64,000 nt of DNA from NCBI GenBank assembly GCA_024349245.1, contig JALDNG010002934.1:1-64000 (forward strand). The letters run 5' to 3'. Within the stretch, counting starts at the first letter, position 1. Each line of letters starts with the position of its first letter. Made by a program: the position numbers and the translations under genes. The notes beneath the pieces are model-generated. The model did not search any database. It saw nothing but the letters and a program-made list of their open reading frames with translations, and had not been told where the DNA came from. Of this stretch, positions 46,376 through 59,020 are shown piece by piece. The DNA comes from Neodontobutis hainanensis. Its lineage: Eukaryota; Chordata; Actinopteri; Gobiiformes; Odontobutidae.

Positions 46376-48156
46376 TGTAGTGAATATGGTCTCATTAATG
46401 AATAATTAATGAGACCATATTAATTAATTAATTAACTCGGGGTTTTATTAAAAATTATGCAAGATTAAAATATGAATAATAACATAAAATAAAACAAGAT
46501 TATTGACAAAGAATGAGAGTAATGAACATGAAATTAACAATTAACATGGTTAATGATATGCAATTATGATGGCTTTGGTGGAACAATAAGTTTAATTCTT
46601 TTTAATTTGGTTAATTACTGCGAGCAATTTAGGGATTTGATATAACGGGCGACTTAATTCAAGGCTGGTTACGAAGTCGGATATTAGATTAAAACTTGTG
46701 GTTATAAGAGGTTGCTTTACGGTTAATTTGGATAGCGGACAAGAGAAATTACCGCTGGCTATATTTGATAATACACAGTTTAACGTCAAGTTTGTGTCCA
46801 GTGTTCGACTCACTCTGATCTGGTAGGTCAGTACCAGCGGTGCGGTTCCGACAAGTCTCAAAGGGATGCTTCGAAATTCCCGGGTTTCGCAGCTGGTTTC
46901 CGACAGTAGAGAGGCGTCACAGATACACAGGAGCTAACAGTAGCACTATTAGCAGGCAAGCGGCGTTCTGTATTGTCCGTGAGGTAAAGTAGACTTTACC
47001 AGCAGCCAATAGGGAAAGTCTTTAAAACTGAAGTCCGCTACAAGACGAAAAGATGTCTTTTTGGATTTAACAAAAACTTTGTAGCGTCAAAAGACTTTCA
47101 AAACTACAAGAAGTTTCTTCCGCGAGGAAGTGATGTAATTCCGTGGATAAGAATTTTTTCAAACAAAAATCAAATGTGTTGGATCTTCAAAAATAAAGTC
47201 ACTTTAACACAGGCTGTGTTACGCTAACAAAGCGTTGCGGAAAAAGAAGAGTACAAGAGAGATTAAGTTAAGCGAGGATTCAAGAGAGCGATTTCCGGGC
47301 TGCGCACAACTTTTGTACTGGCCGAAGGGAGGCGTGTTTACACACGTTTGGGGAAACAAAGGGGCGTTTACTAAAGTTTCTGGTTTGAGATAAACTTTCT
47401 TTTACTCCACCAAATGAAGAATTTTACACACATTTAAAAACCGTATTGCTTCTGCATTGTATCATAAAATCATCAGAAATGTCTTTACGAACATTTAAAT
47501 ACTAAACACATGTATATTCTCTGTAATTTGGCTGAAAACAAATTAATAATTAGTTTTTATTGTACCATACACTTATGCAAAGTAAAACAGCATAACATAT
47601 TTACGTTTCTTGTTCCGCTGGAGCCTGTTAAGGAAAAATGGTGAGGTTTACACATTTAATGACAGTCTTTAATATACACTCAAATGGACCAGAACGGAGA
47701 ATTGTCTTTAGTTTCGAAGCAGAGTCATTACTCTGTTCGACCAAAGGAGGGCAATGTTCAATCACTTATAGAATCCTGAAACAAAGAGACACAGTCCGTG
47801 GGCAATTAAGACGGTCTTATCGTAGGTTGTATTTCAAAGGATCACCGTGTCAAGAGAGGCACCACAAAGTCTGGTTTGCCAAGAGATAGCGACTACATGT
47901 CCTTTGAAGTGTTTCAAAACAAAGTCGTTAATTTAATTTCACTTTTCCGTGAACTTTCTTAAAGCAACATCGAGCATCTGGAAAGAATTAACACAGGGTA
48001 GTTAATTAGGTCTTCTTCTTCTCCTCGGTCTGGATAAACAAAAACGACCAGGCCTTGAAAGTTCAGAGCTGTGAATCAGTGACACCTTGAAATGTGTAAT
48101 GGATAATTCATTTATAATCCACAGGGATTCCTGGTCCTCTAGGAGACTTCACTACA
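46376..48156 (-). mobile_element. Long solo LTR, 1781 bp, in copy E
   Basis: Perfect 9-bp inverted ends TGTAGTGAA...TTCACTACA and an AGAG target repeat (46372-46375 and 48157-48160). The flanks rejoin to 'ggcaaaagagctaacg', the uninterrupted sequence seen in copies A and B. Minus-strand AATAAA near 46447. Same family as 21245-23198 and 28048-29986. Confidence 0.9.
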
Positions 48157-48818
48157 AGAGCTAACGTTGTCCACAAAAATGCTACGCGAATAAGTGTGAA
48201 GTGGGACGTCTCCCGTTCAGAGACGGAAGTTCTAGGGATCTTGAAATTTGCGACCAGTACTTTCTAGGGGCTCCTGAAGTAGGACTCTGAAGCGCAAAAG
48301 TCTAGGACCCCCTGAACCAGTTTGCATCCAGACTGTTCATAAAATTTAGAGGGCCCTCTGTGTCAATGCGTTTCAGAGGCTTTTTTGAAAAAAAAATTCC
48401 CTTCGCTCTAGAGCCAGCCGCCTTTGATATGTCATTCTGGGTGGCCCCTGAAGGCCCCTGGGACCTTTGTAGAAAACTCCCAATAGGCCATTATTTCAAG
48501 GCATTGTGTGTAGTGTGTTCACGGACAGCGCTTAGAAAGGTCCAATCGACTCGGGAGTGGTCTCCATTTTCTCAGTACAGTGCGTGGAAGCGAGTGGTGA
48601 AGTTTGGAGAGGCTACAACATTGTTAAGGGGTCAAAAGGTCATAAAAGGGTATGCGCTAAAGGCCCAAAAAGGAGAGATATCTTTTGAGTCATCATTTTT
48701 CTTCCCTTCACTCTAGAGCCAGCCGCCTTTGATATGTCATTCTGGGTGGCTCCTGGAGCCAGAGTGCAAATTTTGGGGTCCCTGGGACCTTTGTAGAAAA
48801 CTCCCAATAGGCCATTAT

Positions 48819-49391
48819 TGTCAGATCCACTCCGTCTCTCAGGGATCCGCTCCACTTTCCTTCTCTCTCCTTTATCTCATCACTGCCACCTGTTCCAAAC
48901 ACCTGCAGCCTATTGCCATCAGTGAGGTATTTAAACCTCTCCTGTCCACATCTTCTCTGCCAGATTGTACAGCTGACATTGAGTGAATGGCCTAGTCCTT
49001 ACGGCTAGTCTCAGGGCCAGCTTAGAGCCAGTCACTGGCTTGACTACAACTTACAGCCAAACTCCAGCCCTCAGCCCAGTTCCCCGGTTTGGTCCCAGTC
49101 ACCGGCTCAGCTCCAGGTCTCGCTGCAGCTCTACGGCTCAACTCCAGCTCTCCGGCTTGGTTCTAGTGCCAACAGCCTGTGTAACTTCAGCCATCAGCAC
49201 AGTTCTATAGCACTGAATCAGTCCATGGCTCAGTTCCAGTTCCCGGCTCAGCGCTTCGGCTTGGGTCCAGTCTCTGGGTTGCCTACAGTTCTCAGATCAC
49301 CTATCCAGCTTCCTGTTTATGGCACTGTCTGGTTACTTTAATAAAGAAACACTTACCGTCACTGTCCTAGAGTCCTCAGTCCCACACTACA
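48819..49391 (+). mobile_element. Gypsy-type solo LTR in copy E
   Basis: Best preserved copy of the shared LTR: TGTCAGATCC...CCCACACTACA with ATTAT on both sides (48814-48818 and 49392-49396). Contains TATA-like 'gtatttaaacc' at about 48926, the GGCTC minisatellite (49010-49290) and AATAAA at about 49340. Confidence 0.9.
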
Positions 49392-50499
49392 ATTATTTCA
49401 ATGCATTGTGTGTAGTGTGTTCATGGACAGCGCTTAGAAAGGTCCGATCGACTTGCATGGACTCCTTTTTCTCGTCACAGTGCGTGGAAGGGGTTGGTGA
49501 AGTTTGGCGAGGTTACAACATTAAGTGGTCAAATAATGTTCGGGGTCAATGGGTCAGGTCCCATTATAGGCTGTGTCTTTTGGAGGTTGACATTTTATCA
49601 CACTTTTTTTCTAGGTCGTTCTGGGGGGCCAATGGCGCCAACGTGCAAAATTAAAATATATATTTTTTTTTTGGTCTGAAAAAAAACTAAGGGCCCAGTC
49701 TCTCTGAACTCTTTGGAACTCGGCATCCTGTAAAAAAGCTTTGCGATGACTGCACAAGCCCAGGCTTGGTGGCCCCAACCCTTTTAAGGGCCGAGTTACA
49801 GGGACTTAATTTGCCCTACTCAAAGGGGCCTTGCTGACGCCAACAAAATGGCTTTTATTACAATAATTTTAAACGGATGTACAAAACACCCTGTCCACGG
49901 ACACACTGTCAAAACATTGAATAAGCCTGCTGTGGGATCAACCATTTGCACTGTATTTAATAGACTCATAATCAATGTGGGCATACTAATTAGAGTGCCA
50001 ATGTTTATAATGACTGACTGCACTCAGTAGGGCAATCTGAATCTTTTGCACCAAGTCCCCTTTAAAAAATTCCACTGTCCACGAACACACTATTTTATTT
50101 TAACTCTAATGTGGGGTTGTCGTATTTGGGCCATCTAAAGGGTTAAGGTCACTAAACCTGGGCTCCTGTATTCATCCTTGGGCCCTCTAACGGGTGTAGA
50201 GTTTCCAAAAGATCAGAAATTTTATTTATTTTTAATCCCAAAGAAAAAGTTTCTCAGATCTTTATAGATATTTATAAAACAAAATTTTAGACCTTTTTAT
50301 TTAACATTTGTGAAATATGACATAAAAATGAACACAAAAAACAACTGGTAAACAAAGCAATTAGAGACTCCTTCTGACTGCCGACATTTTTAGTTTTAAC
50401 TTTTTAAGGTCTGCAATATTAAAGGGGAACTTTTTGTTTTGTCGCTTTCTCCTGCATAGAATGTAAAATGCAACGAGTCGGTGAACATGCCTACACATG

Positions 50500-52186
50500 A
50501 GAAGTGGAGCTTACCAAGGGCTGGCGGGGGTGACGACGAGGAGGATGAGGGCTGGGGAACTGGGGACGAGGGGACAGTGGGCTGGCGGACGAGTAGCTGC
50601 TAGGCCGGCACCTCTTCCTTGTCTTTCCCGAGGTCTTCGGACGGGCCCCAGGGTGGCTTCACCCTCAAAGGGCCGAGAGAGACAGAAACAAAACCACTCA
50701 CATTTATCAGATAACAGCCCTCGTTCGCACTGTGCTTGGCCTGCTCCACCTCGCTGGTCAACATGTTTGACAGTACCCCTCTGCAGTGCACATATATCAC
50801 GGAGGTGTCCATAGAACCTCCATAGCGCCAGAGGTCCAGCCTGTCTTCGTAGTTGGTCTGCGTGAAAAGAGGGAGAAGCGTTAAGTGGGCTTTGCCTGGG
50901 CGAGAGGCACAATTTGGAGTGGTGCAATGAGGCAAAAACTTGCCTAATATTCCCAGGATGGCCAACCTGACGGCGGACAAACATTTTCTTAGCGTGGCCT
51001 TAGGGATGAGGCGACCCTCTTTTGCCAGTTTAACTTTGACCTCATGTACGACCACACTCCGTCGCACCGACCGTATGAGAGATTTGATCTCTCGCTGGAG
51101 ACCAACCATAACAATCTTAGATAAACGGCAGGCGGGTGGGGGAGTCTGGGCCATGTAGTTTATAAACTGGGCCACATTTTTATAAAAGTGGTGTACTGTT
51201 GGGTCAGAAATTTTGGCCTGCAGAAGACTTAAGCCACTCCCTCATCATAACAGTTTGGTTAATAAACCTAAAACTCCCCAGGTCCGTTTGGCCCACTGCC
51301 ATGAATCCCAGGAAGCGACGGACTCGGAAAATTCTGGAGGACACATTATTGAGAAGTTTCGGGTGGGGTCCGCGCCCTCCAGGTGCCCCTGTACACACGT
51401 GAAAAGAAGAGGGTTAAATAAACGGCTGTAGAGCCAGAGAAGGGAGTAGCCAGAGCGTTGTACTCACTCAGAGCCACCGAGTGGTCCGGGCATTGAGGCT
51501 GCTCCTCCTCCACAACATTCGCACTGGTGGCTGGCTGGTCCTGGGCCGCATGAGGCTGCTGCTCCTCCACTGCTGAAGCCGTCGCCACCACCGCCCCTTT
51601 CTGGCAGACCGTATGCTAGAAAGAAGCTTTCCAGTAACCGGCGGAGCTGGCTGGAGCCAGAGGAGCTAACCCGCTGCTTAAGCAGGCGCTAACTTTGTTA
51701 CCTGCCTAAGGGCATCGGCCAGGGTCTTGACCTGCAGCTCAAGGTCTTTTATTTTGTCCTTGCATTGAAGTCTGGGACAAGACGGTGTGTCATCCTCACC
51801 CTGCTGTTCTTCCTCCTCCTCAACGGGCTGGCCTCATTTTCGAGGTCCAGAGTTGATGCCATGGCCACGTCTGGGTTGCTGGCCCGAAGAGCAGCAAGCG
51901 ACTGGGCGATCAGCCACCGCTTGAGGCCTGAAATTAGGGTTCTCTGAGCCGCGGCCCTCAGCTCGGTGTGGGAGAGCATGTGCCGGTCCATTCTTGTGAT
52001 CTGCTTTCCACAACCTGGCACAGGGCACACTCCCACCCTAAAGTTCACCCTGCCGGAGGAGAGCTTGAGGAGCAACCTGCACTCTTCCTTGTTCAGGACA
52101 GAGTGTGTAACTCGGTGTTGGCTGAGCTGCCGGAAGGTTTTCTTGCACACGGGATACTCTCCATGTTCCAGTCTAAAGAAACTCAA
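50500..52186 (-). pseudogene. Recombinase-like gene, most complete copy (E)
   Basis: Parts in order: CKKTFRQLSQHRVTHSVLNK and a zinc finger CPVPGCGKQITRMDRHMLSH (C-x4-C-x9-H-x3-H) in 52186-51749; an acidic/basic linker; SSRIFRVRRFLGFMAVGQ in 51398-51204; then NYMAQTPPPACRLSKIVMVG, LIRSVRRSVVVHEVKVKLAK, IPKATLRKCLSAVRLAILG, DLWRYGG and HCRGVLSNMLTSEVEQAKHS in 51175-50600; and a Ser/Pro-rich end. I infer a tyrosine-recombinase-like protein of a fish Crypton-like element: finger, core-binding helices, first Arg region. The C-terminal catalytic motifs are not found. At least three frame changes. Confidence 0.6.
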
Positions 52187-52426
52187 AATAGTATTTCAAT
52201 ACATTAGTAATAAAGCATGAATTGTAATGGATGTAGTGGTGTTCATTGTTTAAAGGTTGAAATTTTATGGGGAAACGTAATTGCCCACCCCCTGTTCTGG
52301 AGTAAAAGGAAAGGGCTCACTGTGCTTACAAGCATCCAAACCTGACCAGTACACATAGGTGACTGCAGACCACGCCCCAGTCCTGTTAAAGTTCTCATTC
52401 GTGTGTGTGTGTGGTACAGTTTGTTA

Positions 52427-52775
52427 ATTAATAATTCATATCAACACTAATTATTGAAATTAATAAATATTTGATATTAAATTACTTTTCCTCAGGGCAC
52501 CACCCAGAGTCATAGTTCTGGGAACTAATTATGTTTAGTTGAGATTAAGTCTCAATATGAAGGAAGTAAATTCTCCTAGTTTTCGAAATTCTCATTAAAG
52601 AAACATTTAATGTTCTTTGGGGTTTTTATTAAAGATTATACAAGGTTAACAATAAATAAGGACAGGGGAAATGACACAAAGGAATAATTGGGGACAAATG
52701 ATGAGGGTAATTAACACAAAACATTGACAATGAAAAATTGTTTGCTTGTTAAAACCTTTGGAGTAAAGTAGTTTT
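52427..52775 (-). mobile_element. Long LTR, truncated
   Basis: Matches 28048-28400 ('cctcagggcaccacccag', 'gagattaagtctcaat', 'gttaacaat-aataaggacag') and occupies the same position beside the composite element as in copy C. Cut at about 52775, where piggyBac sequence begins. Confidence 0.7.
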
Positions 52776-54787
52776 AAGAGGAGGGAGAGGCAGGGGTAAA
52801 CGTCTGCGCAGAGGCGCTAGTAAAAGCGGTAATGGTAATGAAAGTGATGACTGGGTTCATCTGAGAAACGAGGAAGTTTATCAGAGGTGGATAAAGCAGT
52901 TTGATGAGCCTGCTGGCTATAGAGGAGAAAGAGACCTGACAAATGCTAATCCTGTAGATTTTCTGTCCCTCTTTCTGACTGATTTTTTTTTTTTGAACCT
53001 CATTACAAATGAGACCAACATATATGCACACCAGTTTTTATCCTCTGCACAGCTAAAACCACAGTCCAGATTTCATGAGTGGCGCGATGTCTCTGTCTCT
53101 GAGATGAAAGCCTTCCTGTCATTGCACTTGTGTATGGGACTGGTTGAAAAGCCTGAAATTGAGGATTATTGGGCATTATTTGGCCTACATTTACTCCTGG
53201 ATTTGGTAAGATAATGTCTAGGAACAGATTTGAAATAATTTTCTTTCTTGCATTTTGCAAATAATGGTGTGTATGTGAGCAGAGGTCAGCCAGGTCATGA
53301 TAGACTTTTCAAAGTGCGTCCAATAATTGACCTGATAATTCCGCGCTTTGCAGAAGCATACAGTCCACTCAAAGAACTCTCCCTACATGAGATGACCATA
53401 GCGTTCAAGGAGGTCAACTTTGAAACAATACAATCCCAAAAAAACAGATAAATATGGCTACAAAGCATTTGTTTTGAGTGAAAGTGATTCAGGTTATGTT
53501 TTGCAATGGTCCATGTACACTGGAAAGAATGCAAATAATGATGATCATTTAGGGGCCACCCACCATATTGTTTGTCAGCTGATGGCTCAATACATAGGGA
53601 AAGGACATGAGGTTTACATGGACAGTTACTACACCTTGCCAGCCATCGCAAATGAATTGGCTGTTAGTGACACTGGTTTGTGTGGGACAGTGAGCAGCAT
53701 GAGGCAGGGGATGCCAAGATGCCTGAGACCAAATGAGTTATCCTTGAAAAAAGGGGATGACCCAGTATTTCAAAGAAATGGCAAACTCTTGGCTTGTGCA
53801 TGGCATGACACAAAGCGTCTCACAATGTTATCAACTGTTCATGGAAACTCATGTGTTGAGAAACGAATCAAGACAAAACGGAAACTGGTTTTCGCACAAT
53901 AAATAGACCTGTGTGTGTTGACAGGTACAACAGCTTTATGGGGGGAGTAGACAGAGCTGACCAGAGAATGAAAACCTACATCTTTCTACATTGTTCAAGG
54001 AAATGGTACAACCCCATTGCCTCAATGCCATTCCAAGTATAAGTGTGGTCAATTCTCACATTATTTACACCAAGTGTACTCCAAGCCCACACAAGCCACT
54101 AAAGGCCTTCATCCAGGACATTGTCACTGCTTTACTTGATGGCTACTCTAAGAGAGAAAGCAGAAAAGGGGGAAGGCCTTCTGCAGAGGGGGCAGAAATG
54201 CCACAGAGGCTGACTGAACGGCATTGGCTTTGCAAGGCTGACGATCATCCAGATTGTGTAGTTTATTCAGATCGCTCCCGCCCAAAAGGCCGGCACCAGA
54301 CTAAGTACAGCTGCAGTCAGTGTGGGGTAGGTCTGTGTGCTGTGCCATGCAATGAGAGGTACCACACACTAAAAACTAGACCCTATGCCATTTGGATAGA
54401 TAAGGACAGATAAAACACCTACGTTACTTGTGTATATAGTTCTCATATCTTTTCTATACATTTGACGAGTTATTGCAAATTCAAAGTTGTAGTTATAATT
54501 TACTAATGTTAGTTTCCAAGTTACTGTTATTAATCATTTATTTTCAAAAGACAAAAAAACAGAACTTATATGTTCATCCTGTATGTACTGTAAATAACAT
54601 AACCGCCAATATATAACGTCATAATATGCAAATTAGATGCATACATTTATTTCACTCATAATCTTTGGGTCATACCTGACATTTTTCTAATTTAGAGTAG
54701 GACTCTCTTATCATTTTAAAACCAGTCTTTTGAAATTTAGAGCTCAAAAAACAGTATTTGTCAAAATAAACCCTGGCGCCTAAAGGG
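52776..54787 (+). mobile_element. piggyBac element 1, left end missing
   Basis: Transposase remnant followed by a 3' end reading 'ccctggcgcctaaaggg' directly before TTAA (54788-54791), the piggyBac terminal repeat and target. No left repeat is found: the element starts abruptly against the LTR at 52775. Confidence 0.8.
52790..54413 (+). pseudogene. piggyBac transposase 1 (PGBD-like)
   Basis: Readable in three frames: a basic N-terminus; RFHEWRDVSVSEMKAFLSLH, LVEKPEIEDYWAL, DRLFKVRPIIDLIIPRFAEA (motif with the first catalytic Asp region), KYGYKAFVLSESDSGYVLQW, GKGHEVYMDSYYTLPAIANE (MDSYY, catalytic Asp), DTGLCGTVSSMRQGMP, GGVDRADQRMKTY (catalytic Asp in GGVD), and a C-terminal cysteine-rich part SCSQCGVGLCAVPCNERYHT. 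Frameshifts near 53220, 53420, 53890 and 54000 with short deletions. Formerly the cut-and-paste transposase of the element; now inactive. Confidence 0.85.
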
Positions 54788-54791
54788 TTAA

Positions 54792-55430
54792 GAAAGGGGC
54801 CTGGTGTGTGCTAAAGTGACTGACGAATTCACACTGGGCCCTTGAACTATTTTAGGATTTGGAATGAGAAACAAGTCTTACTTCAATGTGATTCTCACAA
54901 TTTGCTCAACATTACTTTTATCATGTTTTTATCCATACTTTGTCAACTGGCATATAACAATAATGGGCAATAACAAGCAAATAACCAATAGGCATATAAC
55001 AACATGGCAATACAATGGAAAAAAAATATTTGATCAGACGCAACACAAATAGGAAAAATCAACTAGAGAAAAGAAATGGGAACTTGCTTGTCAGATTCAG
55101 ATGCCATGTTCCAAATATTTCCAGAAGTCCTTGCAAAGGACCAAAGGTAGTCTCTGTAATCACAGCTGAAAACAAAGTGAATCTGTGCTTCATCCAGCTG
55201 AAGCATCTATTGTGCACATTGGTCATGTTTTTATCCATACTTTCTCAACTGGCATATAGCAATAACAAGCAAATAACCAATGCCTATAGTACAAAAACAG
55301 TCCATTGAAATGCTATTGCGTTGGGCCAATATTTAAATATTTTAAGTGCTGCATGTGTTTGTAGCTGCTGTATGGGCATCCCCTAACTCTCTCTAAATAA
55401 TACAACAGCATCTGATCATTTCTGAAACAC
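54792..55430. other. Unassigned, possibly decayed transposon sequence
   Basis: AT-rich, with a near-repeated block: 'catgtttttatccatacttt' followed by 'tcaactggcatat' at about 54921 and 55227. No gene recognised. It lies between the piggyBac end and the Tc1 remnant and may be part of a decayed Tc1 body or an insertion in it. Confidence 0.35.
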
Positions 55431-56080
55431 TTTATTTTTTGCCAAATCTAGATGATTCTATAATGTTTAGTTGTTGTTTGTGCCAATTTGTGAGGGAGGT
55501 TCAGAAAGCCTGGACTGCAGTTGGAATCAGTGCTTCAAGAACCTCCTTGACATTTTTGAATGTTTCACTGTCTTCTCCAGTGTGCACGTATCCCTATTGC
55601 TTGTACACTTTTTCTCTACTACATTTTTAATGTGCTTGGACACAGAGCTCTGTGAAAAACCAGCCTCTTTTGCAACGACTGTTTTGTGTCTTGCCCTCCT
55701 TCCACAAGGTATCAATGGTCTTCTTTTGGACGACTGTCAAGTCAGCAGTCTTCCCCATGATTGTGTAGCCGACAGAACTAGACTGAGACCATTTAAAGGT
55801 CTCTGCAGGTGTTTTGAGTTCAGCAGCTGATTAGAGTGTGGCACCAGGGATCTTCAATATTGAACTTTTTCACAATATTCTAATTTTCTGAAATACTGAA
55901 TTTGGGATTTTTCTTAGTTGTCAGTTATAATCATATAAATTTGAAGAACAAAACATTTGACATATTTAAGTTTGTGTGTAATCAGTAGATATAATATACA
56001 TGCTTCACTTTTTGAATGGAATTAGAGAAATCCACTTTTTGACAATATTCTAATTATATGACCAGCACCTGTATGCTTTG
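55430..56080 (-). mobile_element. Tc1-like transposon remnant
   Basis: The right end 'ttagaatattgtcaaaaag' to 'tacaggtgctggtcatataa' (minus strand, ends about 56071) is a Tc1-type terminal repeat. To its left the minus strand carries, in shifted frames, the start of a Tc1 transposase: KTADLTVVQKK, then the helix-turn-helix with AKEAGFSQSSVSKHIKN (55715-55527). The catalytic part and left repeat are absent. Confidence 0.7.
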
Positions 56081-56155
56081 AAGTAGTTCTTCAGTAACTT
56101 TTTAGAATTAAATACCGTTTTAGACAAAGCACTGTTTTTTTTTTTTTTTTTTTAA

Positions 56156-58700
56156 CCCTCTGGAGTCTAAGGGTATTTTTGGGGCTTGGAGAAGTTTTGT
56201 CATGCCCTGACATTTGTGCTTTTTTTCAGTTTCTTATAAATATCTAAATGGCTAAAGTTTAATCTCACTGTAATCAGCACAAACTAGGCTATAATAATAT
56301 GTGAGCAGCATGTATGTACATGATTGTGTTTTTGAGAAAAAAAATGTTATGCGTGGTTAGTGAAAAACTAAAAATGTTAAATCACTTGAATAAGGCAATA
56401 AAACACATACAGAAAATTGGTTCCGGGACTTTTGAGAACTGGAGCTTGTAGCCTAGAATTTTTCTTTCTAAATGATGTGAAAATCATCTTGTTTACTCAC
56501 TCACAGAAAACAATATATTGATTTAAATTTTCTAAGACACTTTTTGTGTAGAAAGGGTCTATGCGAGGGCGTGAACTATCATGAATATCATTGTCCTTCA
56601 CACCTGAGAAGACAAAGGCCCGCATAATGAGCTGCATAATGAGCCATTCAGTCAGCTGTGTGACTGAGAGGGGAAGAATTACAAGAAAGAATGCGAGGAC
56701 AAAATAAATGTATATATATTTTGTTTATTATTTAGAATATTTAACTATCACACAAAATAACTTTAGAAGTTAGCAAGAACACAGAAGACACAATCAAGGT
56801 GAAACTGTGCAAAAAAAATAAAAAAATTGGAAACAGGAAGAGTGCAAGATAAAAAAAAAAGGGGTCACTATGTCACACAGTACCCAGAATTGCACAGTTA
56901 TACATCTTTATGCCACTCTAGGAAACAGTTCCTTTTCACCTGGACACACAAGTGCACATCACATGCCTGGCATTTCCAAGGAGTGTCCTGCCTCTTACCA
57001 TGCTTTGCTTTGCAAAGCACACAAGTCCGGCGACCAGTAGTGGCATCTGATGTCTGCTCAGTTTCTGGAAAAGGCACATGGTCAGCACTGGTCCGCTTGG
57101 GTGGTATTTTCTGTGACACACCACAGAGCTCTGCAATTAGTTCTTCCATAAACTCCTTGTGGGTCATGGTGCCATAAAGCTCTTTGTGCACAATAAAAGC
57201 ATTGGTGGCAGCAATGTCCAAGAAGTGTAGAAAAAGCTTTCTGTACCACTTCATTGTTTTGTGCTGTGTACTGTAGTATTGTAACAGCTGATCAGACAGG
57301 TCAACGCCCCCCATGTGCTGGTTGTAGGCAGTCACAGGTGCAGGACATGGAAAACTCTTTGTCCTCCATCCATTTTGTGTTTTCGCCCTCCTCTGCACAT
57401 TGTCTCCTGTATAAGCAGCATGGATGGTGGAGCAGACAGACACCTCTCGTGTGTCCATCCATTTCACAAACACAAGCTGTTTGTCTCGAATCCACCTGAT
57501 GGAGCCCCTCACAGATTTTTTTGGTGAGTGAGTTAGCTGCATTCCGAGGGCAATCTTTCCTGTTGTCTCTGTAAGTCCCACATGCACCGAACTTCAAAGC
57601 GAACAAGTCTCTTAGGAGCTTGGGACTAGTGTAAAAATTATCCATGTATACATGGTACCCAGAGCCCAAAACTGTACGGTCCAACAGATGTCACAGCGTC
57701 ATATGAAAGTCCATGGCCTGTGGGAAAGTGGTTCTTTCCTGTGTAAACAGCAAAGTCTGCAGTATATCCATTTGATGAGTCCGCAAGAACAAACAACTTG
57801 AATCCCCATTTGGTTGGCTTGGCTTTCATGTACTGAGTCATTCCTGTGTTTGCTTTGCATGCCTCCATTCTTTCATACACTGCCAAATTTTTCTTGGATG
57901 ATAGATGCCCTTACATGCAAGCCGGATAGTGTCCATGAGGGTCTGATCCTGAAAAGACGGTCATGTTCAGCTGTGCCCCTTTTTTTGTCATTGTCCTGGT
58001 CTGCATCTGGGTGACTCATGTGCAGATTCCATGAAATGGTGCGGTATCTGTCCCTTGACATGATTGTGGCAGGAAAAGGAACAGAGAAAAGATTGTTCTG
58101 CCGCCAATAGTCTGTGATGGAACTCAACTTCACCATGGCCATGTAGAAGAGTAGCCCAATGTAGCAGTACAGCTCACTGATGCTGACGTCTGTCCATTTA
58201 TATTTATGTCCCTTTGCACATGCCCTGGCAGCCTGAGCATTGGTGTTTCGACACAGAGTTGACACAGCAGTTTCAGAAAAACGTTTTGAATAGACTCATG
58301 GGAGTGTGTGCATCACATGGTCTTAGTTGTGGTCCAGGTTCCCGTGTGGGCAGGAATCTCAGAGCCTGTGGGGCCATGTCAATATCATCCTCTGTTTTCC
58401 ATGACCAAGTGGGATGCTTATTTTTTTTAGCTCTCTTTGCCACAGGTTCTTTTGCACTGTTGTTTTCACATCTGAAATAAAGAATAAAAATAAAAATGAG
58501 CATTTTTGATGTAGGTAAAACATGAAAGTGGTGTATTTGAAGTCTTAAAAATATTGTTGTTAACAACTGATGACATTTATTAAGAATTAGTGTTGTAAAT
58601 ACTATAATATATACAGTACAATACACTTTACTATAGTATGGTTCAAAAACACTATAGTATTTACTATAGCTAAATGACCATATATTTTTTTCATGTGGGA
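56156..58700 (-). mobile_element. piggyBac element 2
   Basis: TTAA (56152-56155) followed by CCCTCTGGAGTCTAAGGG, a piggyBac terminal repeat. It carries a transposase gene on the minus strand that is nearly complete. No matching second end with TTAA was found to the right, so the right limit is approximate. Non-coding 56175-56890 has a T-run at its left edge and nothing else notable. Confidence 0.75.
56898..58480 (-). pseudogene. piggyBac transposase 2 (PGBD4-like), lightly damaged
   Basis: Right to left: an acidic/basic N-terminus (AKRAKKNKHPTWSWKTEDDI), ISELYCYIGLLFYMAMVKLS, AEHDRLFRIRP, WGFKLFVLADSSNGYTADFA, GYHVYMDNFYTSPKLLRDLF (catalytic Asp in MDNFY), FGACGTYRDNRK, VKWMDTREVSVCSTIHAAYT, HMGGVDLSDQLLQYYSTQHK (catalytic Asp), KWYRKLFLHFLDIAATNAFI and a C-terminal zinc-binding part RRTCVLCKAKHGKRQDTPWK ending CQACDVHLC. 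About three frameshifts (near 57890, 57680, 57560) interrupt an otherwise collinear protein. This copy is clearly younger than piggyBac 1. Confidence 0.85.
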
Positions 58701-58899
58701 TATAGGCATATCAATAGTACAATTTCTATTAACCCATACAGGAAGATTTGCTTATTGTGTCATTTATTATGGAGTAAAAGCAGAAAAGCCCGGATGACTT
58801 TGTATTGCCCTTTCATAACGACAATATTGGTAAATAGGGGACCAATGGGCGTAATACATCCATTTTATTTACAATCAATGGCACAAACACGATGTAGCA

Positions 58900-59020
58900 A
58901 GCAGTGTTGGTTATTTTACTCCAAAAAATTAATTAGTCACATTTACAAATTACTTCTCCCAAAAAGAAATTGAGTTAGTAACTTAGTTACCACATTGTAA
59001 AAGTAACTCAGTGTTATGGA
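58900..59020. repeat. Possible hAT-type MITE fragment
   Basis: 'agcagtgttggttattttac' to 'gttagtaacttagttaccac' and 'aaaagtaactcagtgttatg' resembles the 'cagtgttgg-aagttactttt' ends of common fish non-autonomous hAT elements. The rest of 58701-59197 is AT-rich without a gene; 58610-58675 has small 'actatagta' palindromes. Confidence 0.4.

Larger units (their letters stand above)
46136..52426 (-). mobile_element. Composite element, copy E (longest)
   Basis: Runs right to left: recombinase gene 52186-50500, A/T-rich spacer, block 49810-50100 matching 810-1060, the shared Gypsy LTR, tandem units, and the L1 junction at 46135. A 1.78-kb LTR is nested at 46376-48156. It has the most complete recombinase gene of the five copies. 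Upstream sequence 52190-52426 matches copy C, so the unit includes at least 250 bp before the gene. Confidence 0.65.
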
